Below, in pieces: positions 10,311 through 21,735 of a stretch of 64,000 nt of DNA. How positions within the stretch are numbered: the stretch's first letter is position 1; each line of letters begins with the position of its first letter. The notes under the pieces were generated by a model. That model was given only the letters and a program-made list of their open reading frames with translations, ran no database searches and had not been told where the DNA came from. The stretch comes from Stenopsyche tienmushanensis (Eukaryota > Arthropoda > Insecta > Trichoptera > Stenopsychidae), in contig WACJ01000044.1 in NCBI GenBank assembly GCA_008973525.1, forward strand, positions 1,612,001-1,676,000, in the 5' to 3' direction. Both the position numbers and the translations under genes were made by a program.

Positions 10311-11685
10311 ATCATATCCAATCTTAATTCAATGTTTACTCCCATGAAAATCTCATTTCAAGAAGATTATGATTCTTAAAAATGTATAATTTATGCGTTG
10401 TGTCCATCCAGTCAATCGACTGAATGATATAAAAAAATCTTAGGTGTATCATAAATTAATTTAATGAATTGGCGCCATTATCGCAATATATTTAGAATTT
10501 ATTGGTGCCATAAACTTGAGATAAGCTATTTGGAATAATATGAAATTTAGATGTTCTAAAAGCTTAATAATACGAATTATAGTAATAGCATATAAAGTTC
10601 ACGGAGATAGGATATATTGGGAAAAATATAATGTGTCTAGAGCTCCATAATTATGACATCACTATAATCATCATTATAGTCTTGGGCTTTTACGAGTGCG
10701 AAAAAGTGAAATGCTCTCGACGTCTTTTATGTGCTTTTTGCCATTGGAAATATGGAATCGTTTTATGAATATTTTGATCCTGAGCCTCATTCAAATTCTG
10801 TTCATTAATAAAATAAGACATTACTTCGCATTTAATGGATAATTTTCTTATCCAGTTAAATCTATGGCTGTTAAAGCAGCATTAAAATATTTATACATCC
10901 ATGAAATCTGGCTTCAGCACTTGATCATTTTTACAACTATTAAAAATGCAAAATATTTTATTAATAGGTCGAATATAATCGCATTAAGCGATCGTCATTT
11001 ATAACGACAACTCCGAGATCTGAAAGCAAATTGTACCTCGATGGCCAATAAAAGATTATACGTTGCACAACCCTAATGACACGTTGCACCAGAAAAATGC
11101 ATTTTTAATGCACGCAAAACAGTCCTCAACTTTAATATCTTTCGACTCTCATCCTATCGGTATTCATTTTCCTTAAATGGAATATTTCATAAGTTAAAGA
11201 TGCGATTTTAATGCGCCGGCTTTGTAATTAAACGCACTAAAAATATACACGATCGTTTAATATTAATTGACTCATTAATCTATAAAAGCAATATTGTCGA
11301 TCATATTCAGCCTGATCTCGATTATGAAGCATTATAGATCATCTGCAGCTTTCTACGACACTTCAACGAGACATCCATTTCGCTAGATCGTCGATCTTCG
11401 GACGACTCTTAACAGATGACTAGTAATGTCCCTCATTTTACACCTTATAGGACAACCACTATCCGCTCATTAAATAATTTAAATTTAAATTGTGGCGTGA
11501 TGATGCCACAACCTGTGTTATTAAAGATGTTAATTGAACATCATCGACGAGAACATATAAATTGAAAAGAATATCAAGTTGAAGGGATCACTAAAAGCTC
11601 AATCACTTAAGCTCCGGCGACTCAGCAATGAGTCGCTTTATTTTCGTAGGATAATAAATATTTTTTAATATCAAAAGCCGAGCTA
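10311..11685. other. no gene recognised
   Basis: AT-rich at first; the part from about 10980 to 11640 is less simple in composition and looks single-copy. A short perfect hairpin (ACTATAAT, CATC, ATTATAGT) lies near 10670. No exon-like frame. Confidence 0.4.
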
Positions 11686-12130
11686 GATTTTACGTTTGGG
11701 GGAGTCTGCTTCTTCGTTTATAGCAATAAAATAATGGGTGGTAGCATTTAAACGAAGCATACAAGCTACCAAGATGAACATCGTAGTAGTCCATAAAATG
11801 AATTGACCACTCAAGAAATGGTGGAGAAAATCCACTAAAAGATGAAAGTGGGCGAGATAGATCGGGCTTTTCCGCGGCCAAGACGTTCGGTCGGTTCCTA
11901 AGGCTTAATTGGCTCTTCAAAGACTTGTTTAGGAATGATCGAACTGCACTCTAACTCAAACTGAATTTCTGTTGCTCCCCACATCTCTTTTATGTCCCAC
12001 TGAATGATTAATATTTTCCTAATTGTTCTCGAAACATTCGCACGAATATTGTTTTTATTGTCTTCGGGAATTTTACTGAGCTTTAGCTTGGCACATGTTT
12101 CGCGCAATATTGGGTGGCAGAGTATAAAGC
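11686..12130 (-). repeat. family C repeat, copy 1 (decayed coding sequence)
   Basis: Minus-strand frames (11898-12152 and 11690-11920) share wording with the copy at 15125-15420. Examples are a HSFILCHPILRETCAKLKL block, an IRANVSRTIRKILIIQ block, and the DNA motif CCGCGGCCAAGACG(T/A)TCGGTCGG at 11874 and 15161. The same motif, degenerate, reappears at 56310 and 60825. Two copies aligning at protein level suggest a formerly translated TE gene of unknown type. Confidence 0.5.
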
Positions 12131-12470
12131 TATGGTTGATCAAATGAGGCAATTACATTAGAAATTGCGAAAAAAATCCACAAAATATGTGCTATGCAAC
12201 GCATTTTAACTGAAATCTTGGACATGATAAAGCTGTGCACAAGATGGGTACCGCGTTTACTCACACTGGAACAAAAACAGCGACGTGGGGATGATTCAAT
12301 CGAGTGTTTGGCGATGTTTCATAGCAATTCATAGAGTTTTTGCATCGATTCATAACCATGGATAAAACATGGGTTCATTACTTTAACTTGGGAAACCTCT
12401 ATTATCCCGAGTTGTTTTTTCAACTTTGAATAATCACTTGCGTTCTGAATTCGGGAAAGAAACTACCTAG
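12131..12470 (+). mobile_element. mariner transposase fragment
   Basis: The plus strand encodes CTRWVPRLLTLEQKQRR followed by a DDSIECLAMFHSN-type stretch and, after a frameshift, ITMDKTWVHYF-like sequence (about 12340-12385). This is the mariner segment leading to the first catalytic Asp (usual MDETWVHHY). The Glu of DET is Lys here, and frames are broken. It directly abuts family C. Confidence 0.75.
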
Positions 12471-12600
12471 CTTTTATAACTTAAAACCAAAAAACCAACA
12501 AGGATATATACATATATATTGTAGCTTAAAAATATTTTAAATTAGCCCTTGGAGAGGGGGGGGGGGTTCCGTTATTGTACAGTTCATAGAAGGCCCCGAG
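12471..12600. other. spacer with an 11-G run
   Basis: AT-rich spacer ending in a homopolymer of 11 G at 12556-12566. A similar 11-G run sits in the LINE leader copy at 25142. Confidence 0.5.
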
Positions 12601-12858
12601 TACGCATTTATTACCGAAAATGCCGCAAAAAGATCTTATAAGCAGACGGAATGGCCAAAAGGTCTACGTGCTTAACCGGTCCACTTTTCGGACCGCTGCT
12701 ACGACAAATGAGCACCTCGCAATTGGACGCCATACCTGAACATGTACACAGAGCATGTTTTATATCCATGAACGAATCTCCGCATAGACACTCGAGGTCT
12801 CTTGTGAAGAACTGGGACGTCCAATAATCAGGGACGACCATTCCCACCATGTCGTGAG
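12601..12858 (-). mobile_element. LINE 3' tail, copy 4 (open frame)
   Basis: The best-preserved tail: a 79-residue minus-strand frame. It has VPDYWTSQFFT, a zinc-knuckle CLCGDSFMDIKHALCTC (Cys-x-Cys, His, Cys spacing), then GPKSGPVKHVDLLAIP. This matches the C terminus of R1/Jockey-type reverse transcriptase polyproteins. Everything upstream (endonuclease, RT) is absent. Confidence 0.7.
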
Positions 12859-15124
12859 TTTTTTTTTTGGGATATACGTGTCATCATTTTCATTGATTAT
12901 AATCAAAAAAGAAAAACAATCATTGGCGAGTAAAAAAAAAAGTTATTTCATCAAGAAAATACGCCAGTTCACATATCCATTATCGCGGTGATCACAATTA
13001 ATGAGTTAAAAGCTCGGATCATTTTATTTTCCCAAGCTTGAAAAAATGGCTCATCAGCGGTTGATGGCTATTCTGAGGATCTCGACTATTCTCATTATAA
13101 GCAGGGTGTCGAAGTAGATCCTAAGGATTGCAGAACGAACAGATTGTCAATTCTCAGATCTGGGGAGTCTTGCGGACTAGTCACCATTTACCACCATCAT
13201 GTTTAATTTCTCTCCGCTTCGTGATCGTTTCCATACCAGTATCAAATGGTAAATTAATTTAATTATTAATTATCACAATGTTTTGATTGTTTCCTTTTCA
13301 TTTTGAGGATTCCTCCTTTTCGGTGTTGTCAAATGAGCGTTCGGAGATGAATAACCCCCTCTACGGAGGTAAAATAAAGATTCCGTCGTATGCTGTGAGC
13401 TCGTGCCGAGGCTGCAGAGCCCCATCAAAATGCAACAGAAAAAAAATCCATTTTATTTTTTTCATTAGGTCGGCTAATTCTGGGACTTTCCTCTTTGCTA
13501 TTATAATGAGTCAGATTTCCTCAATAAAAATTATATTAAATTAAATTATATGCATAATTGATAAATCGATGTAACTTGTTCATAGTCGCCAGTAAACAAG
13601 GGGTTAAAACATTAATTACATGCCATGAATATTGAGTGTTGCTGCGACACGGTCGGCATGTTTCATGTCATTAAATGTATCAAATTACTATAATATGATG
13701 TGATTTTAATAAGCTTTAGAATTTAAAAAAGTAACAAAGCAGAATATATAAAGCGCTAGCGATTCACCGGTGAGTCGTAATATTTTTTCGTAGAAAAATT
13801 AATATTTTATTTATTAATCCAAAAATATTTTTACATTGCAATGAATATTGATGATTCGCTTTGTAATGATCATACTTGGATTTTGTATTGTTTGACATTT
13901 TGTATTCGATACATGTATATTATTTTTCATTGGGACACGTTTAGAATATAGTATCATAAGCATAGGCATTAGAAATGATTGTCAGTCTAAAATTGGCATA
14001 CGATTTACTGCAAAAAAATGATATCATTGTGTTCTAGGCAATCGCTTTTTATTAAATAAAATAAGCTATAATGTAGTCGAGATTTGTATGTGCTTTGGTC
14101 GATTGAGCCAATGTACAGCCGAGAGCTAAAGGTTCTGCCATTTTATTATCCAATCATCGGAAAATATAGGATTCCGGTTCTTACGGTCGAATGAAGGTCA
14201 TCTATCTCATCATAGTCAGTCACATATTTGTGGATGCTGAAGCCGCAAGATTGCAGCAATAGAATAATGGAAACTTCATGCACGAACGAATACACAGTGC
14301 TAATAAAATGTGATCAAACAAAAAGCATCGATTCTTTTTTGGCCCAGTTTGGAAGAAAGTATCCATAATGATGGCGCACAACAAAACTTTCAGGCAAAAA
14401 ACGGATCTATCTAGATTTTCCTTGGATAAATAAGTCTTCTGGGTATTTCAAATAAATCATAAAAGTGTTGAAAAGCGGGTATATAATGCGGATTTATCTA
14501 TTCTTGTGGGCTTGCGTTGAAATGTTGACAAGTTAGGATATACGAAGAATGTCCATAATTTACGCGTAATTGCATTGCGAGATGAAAAGAAAAGAAAGCC
14601 TTAATGTATGTTAATGATAGTAGGCCTACAATGTAAGTAAGCTATAAATATGTAATTCGATCTGTCTTGGTGTAACGTACACCGAGCACGTAAATGGGAT
14701 CGTAAAATTCAACACGAGCACTAAACTAGGGGTTCGAGCGGCTTCACATCGAAAGTGTTAAGAAAATAATGAATTTGTAGCATTGCATTGGCATGCAATG
14801 ATGCAACTGTGATGGCAGGTTGTTACGGACGTAATGGACTCATGATTATATGTGCACTTTTAATGTCGAATTGATTTGAGGGGATGCATAAATGAGATGT
14901 TCTGGAGAGCAAGATCAAGTTGAAGGTCGCAGCTTCGACCACGTAATTTATTCTGCGAGCATAGTCTTCATTTATTTGGCAAAATTCCCTACGATGCACT
15001 TAATTGCGATTGAGCATCAAGGCATCCAGTTTGCCTTCAAAATAATAAAAAAACATCGAGTGTATCAAAATATGCTTGATCCAAGTCTTTATTATTACAC
15101 TAAGATGAATACCATAGCTAAGAG
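12859..15124. other. no gene recognised
   Basis: AT-rich, apparently single-copy DNA. Open frames such as 13287-13544 (plus) and 14892-15212 (plus) show no known motif. The latter overlaps the start of a family C repeat and is read as chance. Confidence 0.4.
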
Positions 15125-15420
15125 ATCGAAGAATCCGACCGCGAGAAAACAAAGCGTTCCCGCGGCCAAGACGATCGGTCGGACCCCGAGACTTCACTCC
15201 AACTCAAGCTAATTCAATTTAAATGGAAACTCAAGCTAAAATTGATTAACTGTTCTCTTTTATGTCCGACCTATCTTAATATTTTCCATATTGTTCTTGA
15301 ATCTTCACGTGCGTTCTGATATCGTTATTATGACCTTCTGTTTCCTAACATGGTCTTAGCTTCTTCATATAGATTATTGCGCATATAATGAGTGGATTTA
15401 ATGATCAGGCGATTTAAAGC
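15125..15420 (-). repeat. family C repeat, copy 2
   Basis: The inverted CCGCGGCCAAGACGATCGGT motif (15161) is followed by sequence parallel to 11890-12130, including TCTCTTTTATGTCC and AATATTTTCC(A/T)(A/T)ATTGTTCT. More degenerate than copy 1, with several stops. Confidence 0.5.
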
Positions 15421-16007
15421 ATGTAAGAAAAAAACAAATTTACGTATGCGGGAAGAATGAGCTGACCACAATGATTGACCACAAATTATCTTAATAATAA
15501 TAATTGAAAATTTTGCAAACAGCTTGGTAATATAATTTCTTCCTATTTATATTATACAGGATACGACAGGGATAAATACTTTTAACTTTAAAAATGAATA
15601 ACACAAAAATTACGTTGCTTAGGTGAAAGCGCAATCCTCCCACACCCAGTGCATGATAATTATTAAACTTATATAATAAAAAACATTAGGTTTTGTTCTT
15701 TCAAATAAGTATAATTTTATTATTTTCAAAATAATTTCTGCTTCAGAATGTGCATTTCAAATAAGGAAGTTTCCCTGCCGCATCTTGTATGATAATCGTT
15801 TAAATTTTGTTGTTCATGTCAAATAGCATCAACATGAATACTAAATCTCGATCAAATATCATCTTCTAAGCGTAGATAAAGAAGAAAGCTGGACTATTCA
15901 GCTTATGACCAAAAAAATCCAAAAAATAATCATAACAGGCAAATTTGGTACCAAATAAAATTTAAAAAATTGAAATATAAACTATAGTATTGAAATAGTT
16001 TATTAAA
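15421..16007. other. AT-rich stretch with a partial GCGGCAGG MITE
   Basis: Positions 15735-15790 carry GCATTTCAAATAAGGAAG and TTTCCCTGCCGCA, the right end of the short GCGGCAGG family seen whole at 38277-38373. The left terminus was not found. The remainder holds nothing recognised. Confidence 0.5.
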
Positions 16008-16255
16008 CTATTGCACAATTAATATATGCAGATACAATGCAAAACATGCCATTACATCAAGTGATAATTGCTGTTGGTAGTTCAACGTCTATATATCGTC
16101 ACGCCGCACTTTTAGTGCAAAATGCTCTCAAACAGCTAAATCAATCGATTATTTTATGTAATCCTCATGTTTAAATAAGAACGTTCATACGACTGTCATC
16201 TATAAATAACAAGGGAGAGGAAGTTATTGATCAGAATTTTATATTAGTAGGTTTT
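16008..16255 (+). repeat. diverged duplicated block M, copy 1
   Basis: About 250 bp collinear with 23286-23560. Shared runs are ATATATGC(A/G)GA(T/C)ACAATGCAAAA, AATTGCTG, (A/G)TCTAT(A/G)TATCGTCA(C/T)GCCGCACTTTTAG, and ATAAATAACAAGG near the end. The copies differ by many substitutions and small indels. No frame is conserved and there are no TE hallmarks. Confidence 0.65.
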
Positions 16256-17534
16256 TCTGTGTGGGTTTGTGTGAAAAAAGCCATTACATTGCAATATCCA
16301 CTGGTGTAAGATAAGCTGGGTTCTTATGGGTGTGTAATATTAGGGTTGGTGGCCTGAATTATTATGAATTCCAAAGCAGTTCTATGGCGTCTGATTCACA
16401 TGCTGCAATTGTTTTGGTCGGCAAAAAACTAAAGCAAAGGAGTGGTCTAAATTGACAATCCATTGGCTTCACTCCAGTTCTTGGTCCACAGCATCGGCAT
16501 CGAAATTCGACGCAAAGGCCAGGCACTGAATATTAGAATATTTTATGTGGTCTGTGTTCAGGTAACAGTATCACAATTCCTGTTAATAAGAAAGCTTAGC
16601 TACCTGCTCACGTGCTATCGGATTTGTGCACAGCATCCTCACGTTTTGCCACGGCCTAATCTCTCGGGTGATTTACTCTGTCTCGTTATCAGGAAAACAA
16701 CGGAACAATACGGCCTATCAGCGGCTGGTAATCTCGCAAGGTCAATGCCGGTACATCAGGAGTGCAGGTGGCGTGAAATTACACCTTACACTATCATAGG
16801 AATTCGTGTCCACCGTCCTTCGTGACCAGTCTTCGTCCCCGCAGCATTGGCTTTCAATTAGTGAATTATGGCGGGTGGTGGCGGTGGACAAATGTAACGG
16901 ATTCCATTGAGAGCCGAATCTGGAACCGATGCAGCACGATTCGCACGATCGTGCTGCAGAATCGTGCCAGCACCGCCAACACCATTCAGGCCGCACGGCA
17001 CACAGTTACTCTACCCGAAAAGCGCATAAATTGACACGCAGGAGACCGCATGTGGACATTCAGCCTAATCGATCACGTACCGCTCTAAAAAAGTGTCCAC
17101 CGCCAACTATTTATGATCCGAGCGAGATGCTAAAATTAGCTACCTTCGCCGTTTTATTGGAGGCAGCTAAAACGTGACGCGCGAGAGAATGCCCGAAAAG
17201 AGACATTGACGCTTTGCAATTTTATCCCTTCTCCAATTTCGAGATATAACTGACTGAAAATGATGCTGAATGTGTCAATACTGCCAAAATCACGCTTATA
17301 GCGAGCAACCAATCAAGCAATTATTAAAAAGCACACTTTCAGCGCAATAGTTTTGCACTTATAATGAATCACTCTTATTTTTTACGCATGTATACATAGA
17401 AATTTGAGAAAATCTTAATAATTGGAAAGAATGTAATAAATCAGCGCTTGTTATAACAGAGTTCGCTTGTATACTATGTATAAAAACCATTTATGTTGTA
17501 TATAATCGATTTAAAATTAAAACATACGGCTCAC
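16256..17534. other. GC-richer single-copy segment with a hairpin
   Basis: The stretch 16440-17240 is clearly less AT-rich than its surroundings and contains overlapping open frames on both strands (16463-16825, 16822-17034, 16929-17177 plus; 16742-16996 minus). None has a recognised domain, start context or splice framing. It may be an unrecognised exon, a conserved regulatory block or an old TE. The perfect hairpin at 16931-16957 lies inside it. Confidence 0.4.
16931..16957. repeat. perfect 10-bp hairpin
   Basis: GCAGCACGAT (16931-16940), loop TCGCACG, ATCGTGCTGC (16948-16957). The GCACGAT/ATCGTGC word recurs in the loop and again at 16961-16967, so several alternative pairings exist. Function unknown. 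Confidence 0.7.
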
Positions 17535-17645
17535 GGAGATCAATTTTCAGGAGATCGAACGACCCTGCATAATTTTACGACCCTCAAAAACCATTATCAC
17601 GCATGATTAACATTTTCAACGATGCTTATGCCCTCGAAAAATTGC
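17535..17645 (+). repeat. diverged duplicated block N, copy 1
   Basis: Collinear with 20095-20205. Shared words are ATTTTACGACCCTC, CCATTA, CATGATTAACAT and CCTCGA(A/G)AAAT. Short, non-coding, no TE features seen. Confidence 0.5.
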
Positions 17646-18130
17646 TTAAAAATCAAACAGTCTCCCAATTTCGAAACTTTTATCATCGTCAATCTCATCA
17701 TGATCAACAATATCGCTATCATCATAATTTAACCACATATCTTAAATTTAAATTACTTTTTATAATGAAAATAATAATAAAACCATCGAGAAATAATTTT
17801 CAGCGATCGATTTTTGTTGTATGTATTTTTTTAAATATTTAAATTATTTATCCATGGCAAATTTAATTTAAAAATTATCTTGACATCGTCTATGGTTCCT
17901 CGATGTATGCGCAGCATTAGGGCCAACACATGGAGCGCCAATTTGTATCGGCTTAATTATAATTACAAATGAATTTATATCATCATGTCTGATAGATCTC
18001 GATTTATCTATTTGTGTTAGGGTTTACAAATTTGAATTTTGTAGAAATATAAGCATTTATCTTATCATGCAATTTTTTACCGTGTACCATTTTGAATTTA
18101 TTGAGCCTATCCAGACAATCATAGCAATCT
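17646..18130. other. AT-rich stretch, nothing recognised
   Basis: Simple AT-rich DNA with no sustained frame and no shared repeat noticed. Confidence 0.45.
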
Positions 18131-18330
18131 AAATATATATGAAATGAATGTTTGTGGTACGTTTGTCTCGTATACGTTCCTATACCATTCATTCAATTGC
18201 GATGAAACTTTGAGGAGTTATTGTGTATATATTTGTGAACGTTTTTAAATTAATACAAGCATTATTTTTGTGTGCTATTTGGTCGCAAAAATGGAGAGAA
18301 AAAGAATGCGTGCGCAATATTGCGGCTGCA
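18131..18330 (+). repeat. Helitron-like internal subunit
   Basis: Contains ATTGCGATGAAACTTTGAGG, AGTTATTGTGTATATATTTG and GAACGTTTTTAAATTAA. This is the degenerate subunit also seen at 46260-46490 and resembling the tandem units of the 20957, 21441, 45825 and 55195 repeats. Assignment to Helitron-like elements rests on that resemblance. Confidence 0.4.
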
Positions 18331-19062
18331 ACCCGGAATCCAATCCCGGATCCCGGGATCCCGGACAGTTTTAGGTGCTCATAAATCCCGGGATTAATAA
18401 ACGTAATCCCGAAAAATTCGGGATTGAAATGTTTACCTAACAGAAGTCGTACACCAGCACAATAAAGGCTACTAAATCGAAACATTCCCGCTGAAATGGA
18501 CGCTGGGAAACAGTGGTGTAACTACTAATTGGTGAGCTTAGGCGACGCCCAGGGACAGTAACTGTCTAATCCAGCGCTTTTTAAATTTATGTAGTCCGTG
18601 GACCCCCTCTTGAACAAAATTTCTTTCGCTGACCCCCTCTTGTGCAATTATTTTTCGCGGACACCATTCCAACCTTTATTATTTAATTTCCCAAAACAAA
18701 AAAAAACATTTCTTAGTCAAATATTTATCAAAATAGATCTTTTTATAAAGTTTTCTGTAAACAATTCCACGAAAATACCTTGTTCAAGTATAGATAAATA
18801 TATTTTTTATATCTCCGTGGACTCCTGTTTAAGAACCACTGGTCTGATCTATCTATACAAATATACAGTACATATATGTTTTTCAAATTGTTGTATCAAC
18901 CTTTCCCTACCGGTGATGTATTTACTACACCTCGACTCTAATAATGGAAATTTCGATATGAAATATAATAGATACGGGATTCAGAATTTTTGTATTCCTT
19001 CAAGACTGAGCGTACATTTTCAGCAGCAAGTTGCCATCGTACATATATTCAAATCATCATTT
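18331..19062 (+). mobile_element. hAT element, copy 3 (interrupted, 3' truncated)
   Basis: Left end GGAATCCAATCCCGGATCCCG, then GACAGTTTTAGGTGCTCATA, CGTAATCCCGAAAA, the GAGCTTAGGCGACGCCCAGG block and ACCGGTGATGTATTTACTAC. All are shared with the complete copy at 49816-50571. Near the 3' end only a scrap of the transposase C terminus (FSAAS-type, about 19015-19035) remains. The copy stops before the right TIR. A separate MITE is inserted at 18572-18841. Confidence 0.8.
18572..18841. mobile_element. 270-bp hAT-type MITE nested in a hAT copy
   Basis: It starts CAGCGCTTTTTAAATTTATG and ends in the inverted partner CTTAAACAGG...CAGTGGTT (complement of 18820-18841). Inner arms GTCCGTGGACCCC and CCGTGGACTCC also pair. 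Flanks are GTCTAATC (18564-18571) and GTCTGATC (18842-18849), an 8-bp target duplication with one mismatch. The uninterrupted host copy at about 50010-50030 has this octamer once. TIRs starting CAG with a GTGGTTCTTAAAC-type sequence are known from hAT (Tip100/Charlie-like) elements. Confidence 0.85.
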
Positions 19063-19290
19063 TAAACATGGAATAATGGAATTTGTCTGTATCCAGATCG
19101 TCGGTGGTCTTCTTAGAACCATAATAAATAGTAGAAAACCACATAAATCAGCGTAGCAATCAATGTGGTTCTATTTGAAATTCTATTATGGGCCCCAACA
19201 ATATCAACAGTGTTGAGGTTCATTTATTGATTTACAAGCTTGACTCACGCTGCGCGATCCTGAGAGGTTCTGGGTGGATATACTCATCCC
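19063..19290 (-). repeat. family D repeat, block X
   Basis: Reverse orientation of block X: GGAATTTGTCTGTATCC, GGGCCCCAACAATATCAACA, GTTCATTTATTGATTTACAA and ACTCACGCTGCGCGATCCTG. These match 1265-1440, 37915-37985 and 48480-48545. Block Y is missing. Confidence 0.6.
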
Positions 19291-20094
19291 TGCAGTCTGT
19301 TTGTTTAAATAACGGACGTCTATATACCAATTTATTCTGAGGAAATTCGCATCGCATTAATTTTGCGAATAAAAAATAAATAAATTGGTCACGAAATGTC
19401 AAGATGCCACCATTTTAGTATGCGGCGACAAGACGCATTGAGGATTGAATGGGGCAATTCATTCAATCGCATAAGAAAAAACAAGTTATCTACTTCTAAC
19501 ATCTAGCTTTCAACCAGATGGACACATCGTGACAATGTGCAACCGGATGGTCTCTTCTAGAATGTTAATAAATTCAGATAACTGCATGTGCTTTGTTGAG
19601 AATATGCCGACCAAATTAGGACAAAACACAATTTCTTCCGTCCGACTCGGGCGATTCTTCTTCGGATTGACATCAGCGCCGAAGACCATACAACTTCAGA
19701 TGTCTTCCGTGCCTTCCGAGAAGCGTAATGATATTTATAAATAATCAATGTGTCCATCCGTCGGACAATAAAACTCGTATGTCGGGTGCATGTTGAATTG
19801 TCTGAGAGCATTTTTGTGCGTACCAATTGACCACCGGGCCATCGCGTGAGATGAAAGCCAATTCAAATCGCCCATTGTTATTCGAGTCTGTTTTATTATT
19901 TTTCGATTTGCGGTTACCGAAACATCTGTTTGCGTTGTCAGCTTCATTACAAGACTCGCAAGACATGGACCTATAAATCTTGGACAACGCTCGATTGAAT
20001 CGATCACACGAATCGCCTACATCAGACAAATTTCAAACGACCCAGGTTAAACGCTTGATACCAATTTTCTTCGGCGAAATTCCGCCGTAAATGC
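19291..20094. other. single-copy stretch, no gene recognised
   Basis: Moderate GC with several overlapping short frames on both strands (19529-19826, 19735-20029). None has a domain or consistent start. No repeat relationship noticed. Confidence 0.4.
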
Positions 20095-20205
20095 ATTCGG
20101 ATATTCAAACGATCCTTTTGTATTTTACGACCCTCGAATACCATTAACATGATTAACATATTAAGCGAAAGCTCTTCACGAGGACCCTCGAGAAATCGCA
20201 TAAAG
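20095..20205 (+). repeat. diverged duplicated block N, copy 2
   Basis: Second copy of the block at 17535-17645, same orientation, carrying ATTTTACGACCCTCGAATAC and CATGATTAACATAT. Confidence 0.5.
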
Positions 20206-20329
20206 ACCAAGCTGAGTAATTTCACCCAACGGAATATATACATTTAAGAAATGATCTATAGACTGTCTACATTATTAAAATTTAATTTAAATACATTTAA
20301 GGGATATTCTAGTCTAAATGTATAAATTT

Positions 20330-20775
20330 TGGGTGCTTTTTCCATTTCGATAAAAAAGTTATAAACTGATAAAGCGTAAGGGATGAAATAAAAGTGTCCT
20401 GGTTGACACGATTTCAATCTTTTTAATCATCTAAAATTTAAAAAATAAGTATATCCTTAATTAATAAAAATGTCGCTATAGTCCCTACCTCAATTTATAA
20501 ATAATAATAAAATGGCGACAATTTAAAAAAAAATTCACAACAATTATTTTTTCACAGTTTTAATTTTTTTTTAAATAGTTAAAAATATAATTTTGACATA
20601 AATCTGGTAGGAGCAATAGAAGATTATATAATAAAAAGTTTATATTTAATTTGAAGTAAATCACTTAATTATAACTGGAGATATCGCGTCAACCGTGTTA
20701 AAAAAAAGTAGTTTTGAGAAAACGCATTGTTAAAATAGCTATAATTCTGGAATTTTGAATTTGTTTTTTTTTGAT
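20330..20775 (+). repeat. family A repeat, copy 2 (long)
   Basis: One of the longest copies. It includes the left part TGGTTGACACGATTTCAATC, TAAAAATGTCGCTATAGTCC and AAAATGGCGACA, then the shared core AATCTGGTAGGAGCAATAGA, GAGATATCGCGTCAACCGTG and AAAATAGCTATAATTC. No frame of note. Confidence 0.7.
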
Positions 20776-20956
20776 GTCCGTAATAAATGTATGTCTGTCT
20801 GTTTGCAAAATATACAATTGTATTCACTTTTCCAAATGAAACTTTTATAGACGCGGCTAAATGGATTTGAACGTCACGAAAAATGAAACTCCAAACGGTA
20901 ATTGGTCAGAAATAGCAATTTTGACATAAAGCAACCACAAGATCATTATCAATTGT
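20776..20956. other. AT-rich spacer
   Basis: Low-complexity AT-rich sequence between family A and the Helitron-like palindrome; a GTATGTCTGTCTGTTTG run is the only feature. Confidence 0.45.
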
Positions 20957-21735
20957 TATAAATATGAACAAACATTGATTTTTATATATAAGATCTACTG
21001 CAAGATAATTATACTATAGTTATATTATTTGAGAAAGTGCAAACAATAAGTTGGCAAAGTTTTATAGCAATCGAATGAACGGTATGGCAGTGTATTAAAT
21101 ACGGACAAACAAACATTAATTTTATAAATTAAACTATGCTTATGTTATTCGCTAAATTTTTAGCAATAAGTGGACGAAGTTTTATCGCAATCCGATGAAC
21201 GATATTGCAGCGCATTTCAAACGAACAAAACCCATTTTATATATTAGATTCGATTTTTTTAGTAGTATTTTCTGTTCTCACAAATTTAATTCACCTGTGA
21301 ATGTTTTTGAAAAATGATCATGTCAAAATACTTAAATGTTCTTACAATTTGTATTATTTTTCATTTAAATACACAGTCCCCTGACAACAATCCTCTAAAT
21401 TATTTTTTCAGAAAATGCTCAATATTTCCTAATCTTCTAATATATAAAAATGTATTGGGTTTTGTTCGTTCAAAATGCACTGTCATACCGTTTATCAGAT
21501 TGCAATAAAACTTGATCCATCTATTGTTAAGGATTTTGCGAGGAACATTGGCATATTTTAATTTATAAAAAATAATGTTTGTTTGTCCGTATTTAATGCG
21601 CTGCCATACTGTTCATTTGATTGCGATAAAACTTTGCCAACTTGTTGGTTGCAATTTTTCAAATAATATAGGTATAGTACAATTAACTTACAGTAGATCT
21701 TATATATAAAAATCAATGTTTTTTCATATTTATAA
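20957..21735. repeat. Helitron-like repeats as a ~290-bp-arm inverted repeat
   Basis: The left arm (20957-21248) and right arm (21441-21735) are inverted copies. Each holds two degenerate subunits built on the motif (A)AAAATCAATGTTTGTTTGTC...GCGCTGCCATAC...GATTGCGATAAAACTTTGCC. The spacer (21249-21440) includes CACAGTCCCCTGACAACAAT and AGAAAATGCTCAATATTT, shared (inverted) with 30290-30420. Tandem units of this type are usual inside insect Helitrons and related MITEs. Confidence 0.65.

Noticed and set aside
12556..12566. Poly-G run as a regulatory or G-quadruplex signal
   Set aside because: A single homopolymer; a like run occurs inside a LINE leader at 25142, so it is probably slippage in repeat DNA.
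16463..17177. Overlapping open frames in the GC-richer island
   Set aside because: Several frames on both strands are equally open, which reflects composition; none has a domain. Kept only as an unassigned segment.
18598..19065. 155-residue plus-strand open frame
   Set aside because: It runs across the boundary between the nested MITE and the host hAT, so it cannot be an original gene; its residues match no protein family.
20957..21735. CRISPR-like or satellite array
   Set aside because: The units are few, degenerate and inverted, and match Helitron-type internal repeats; there are no uniform spacers.
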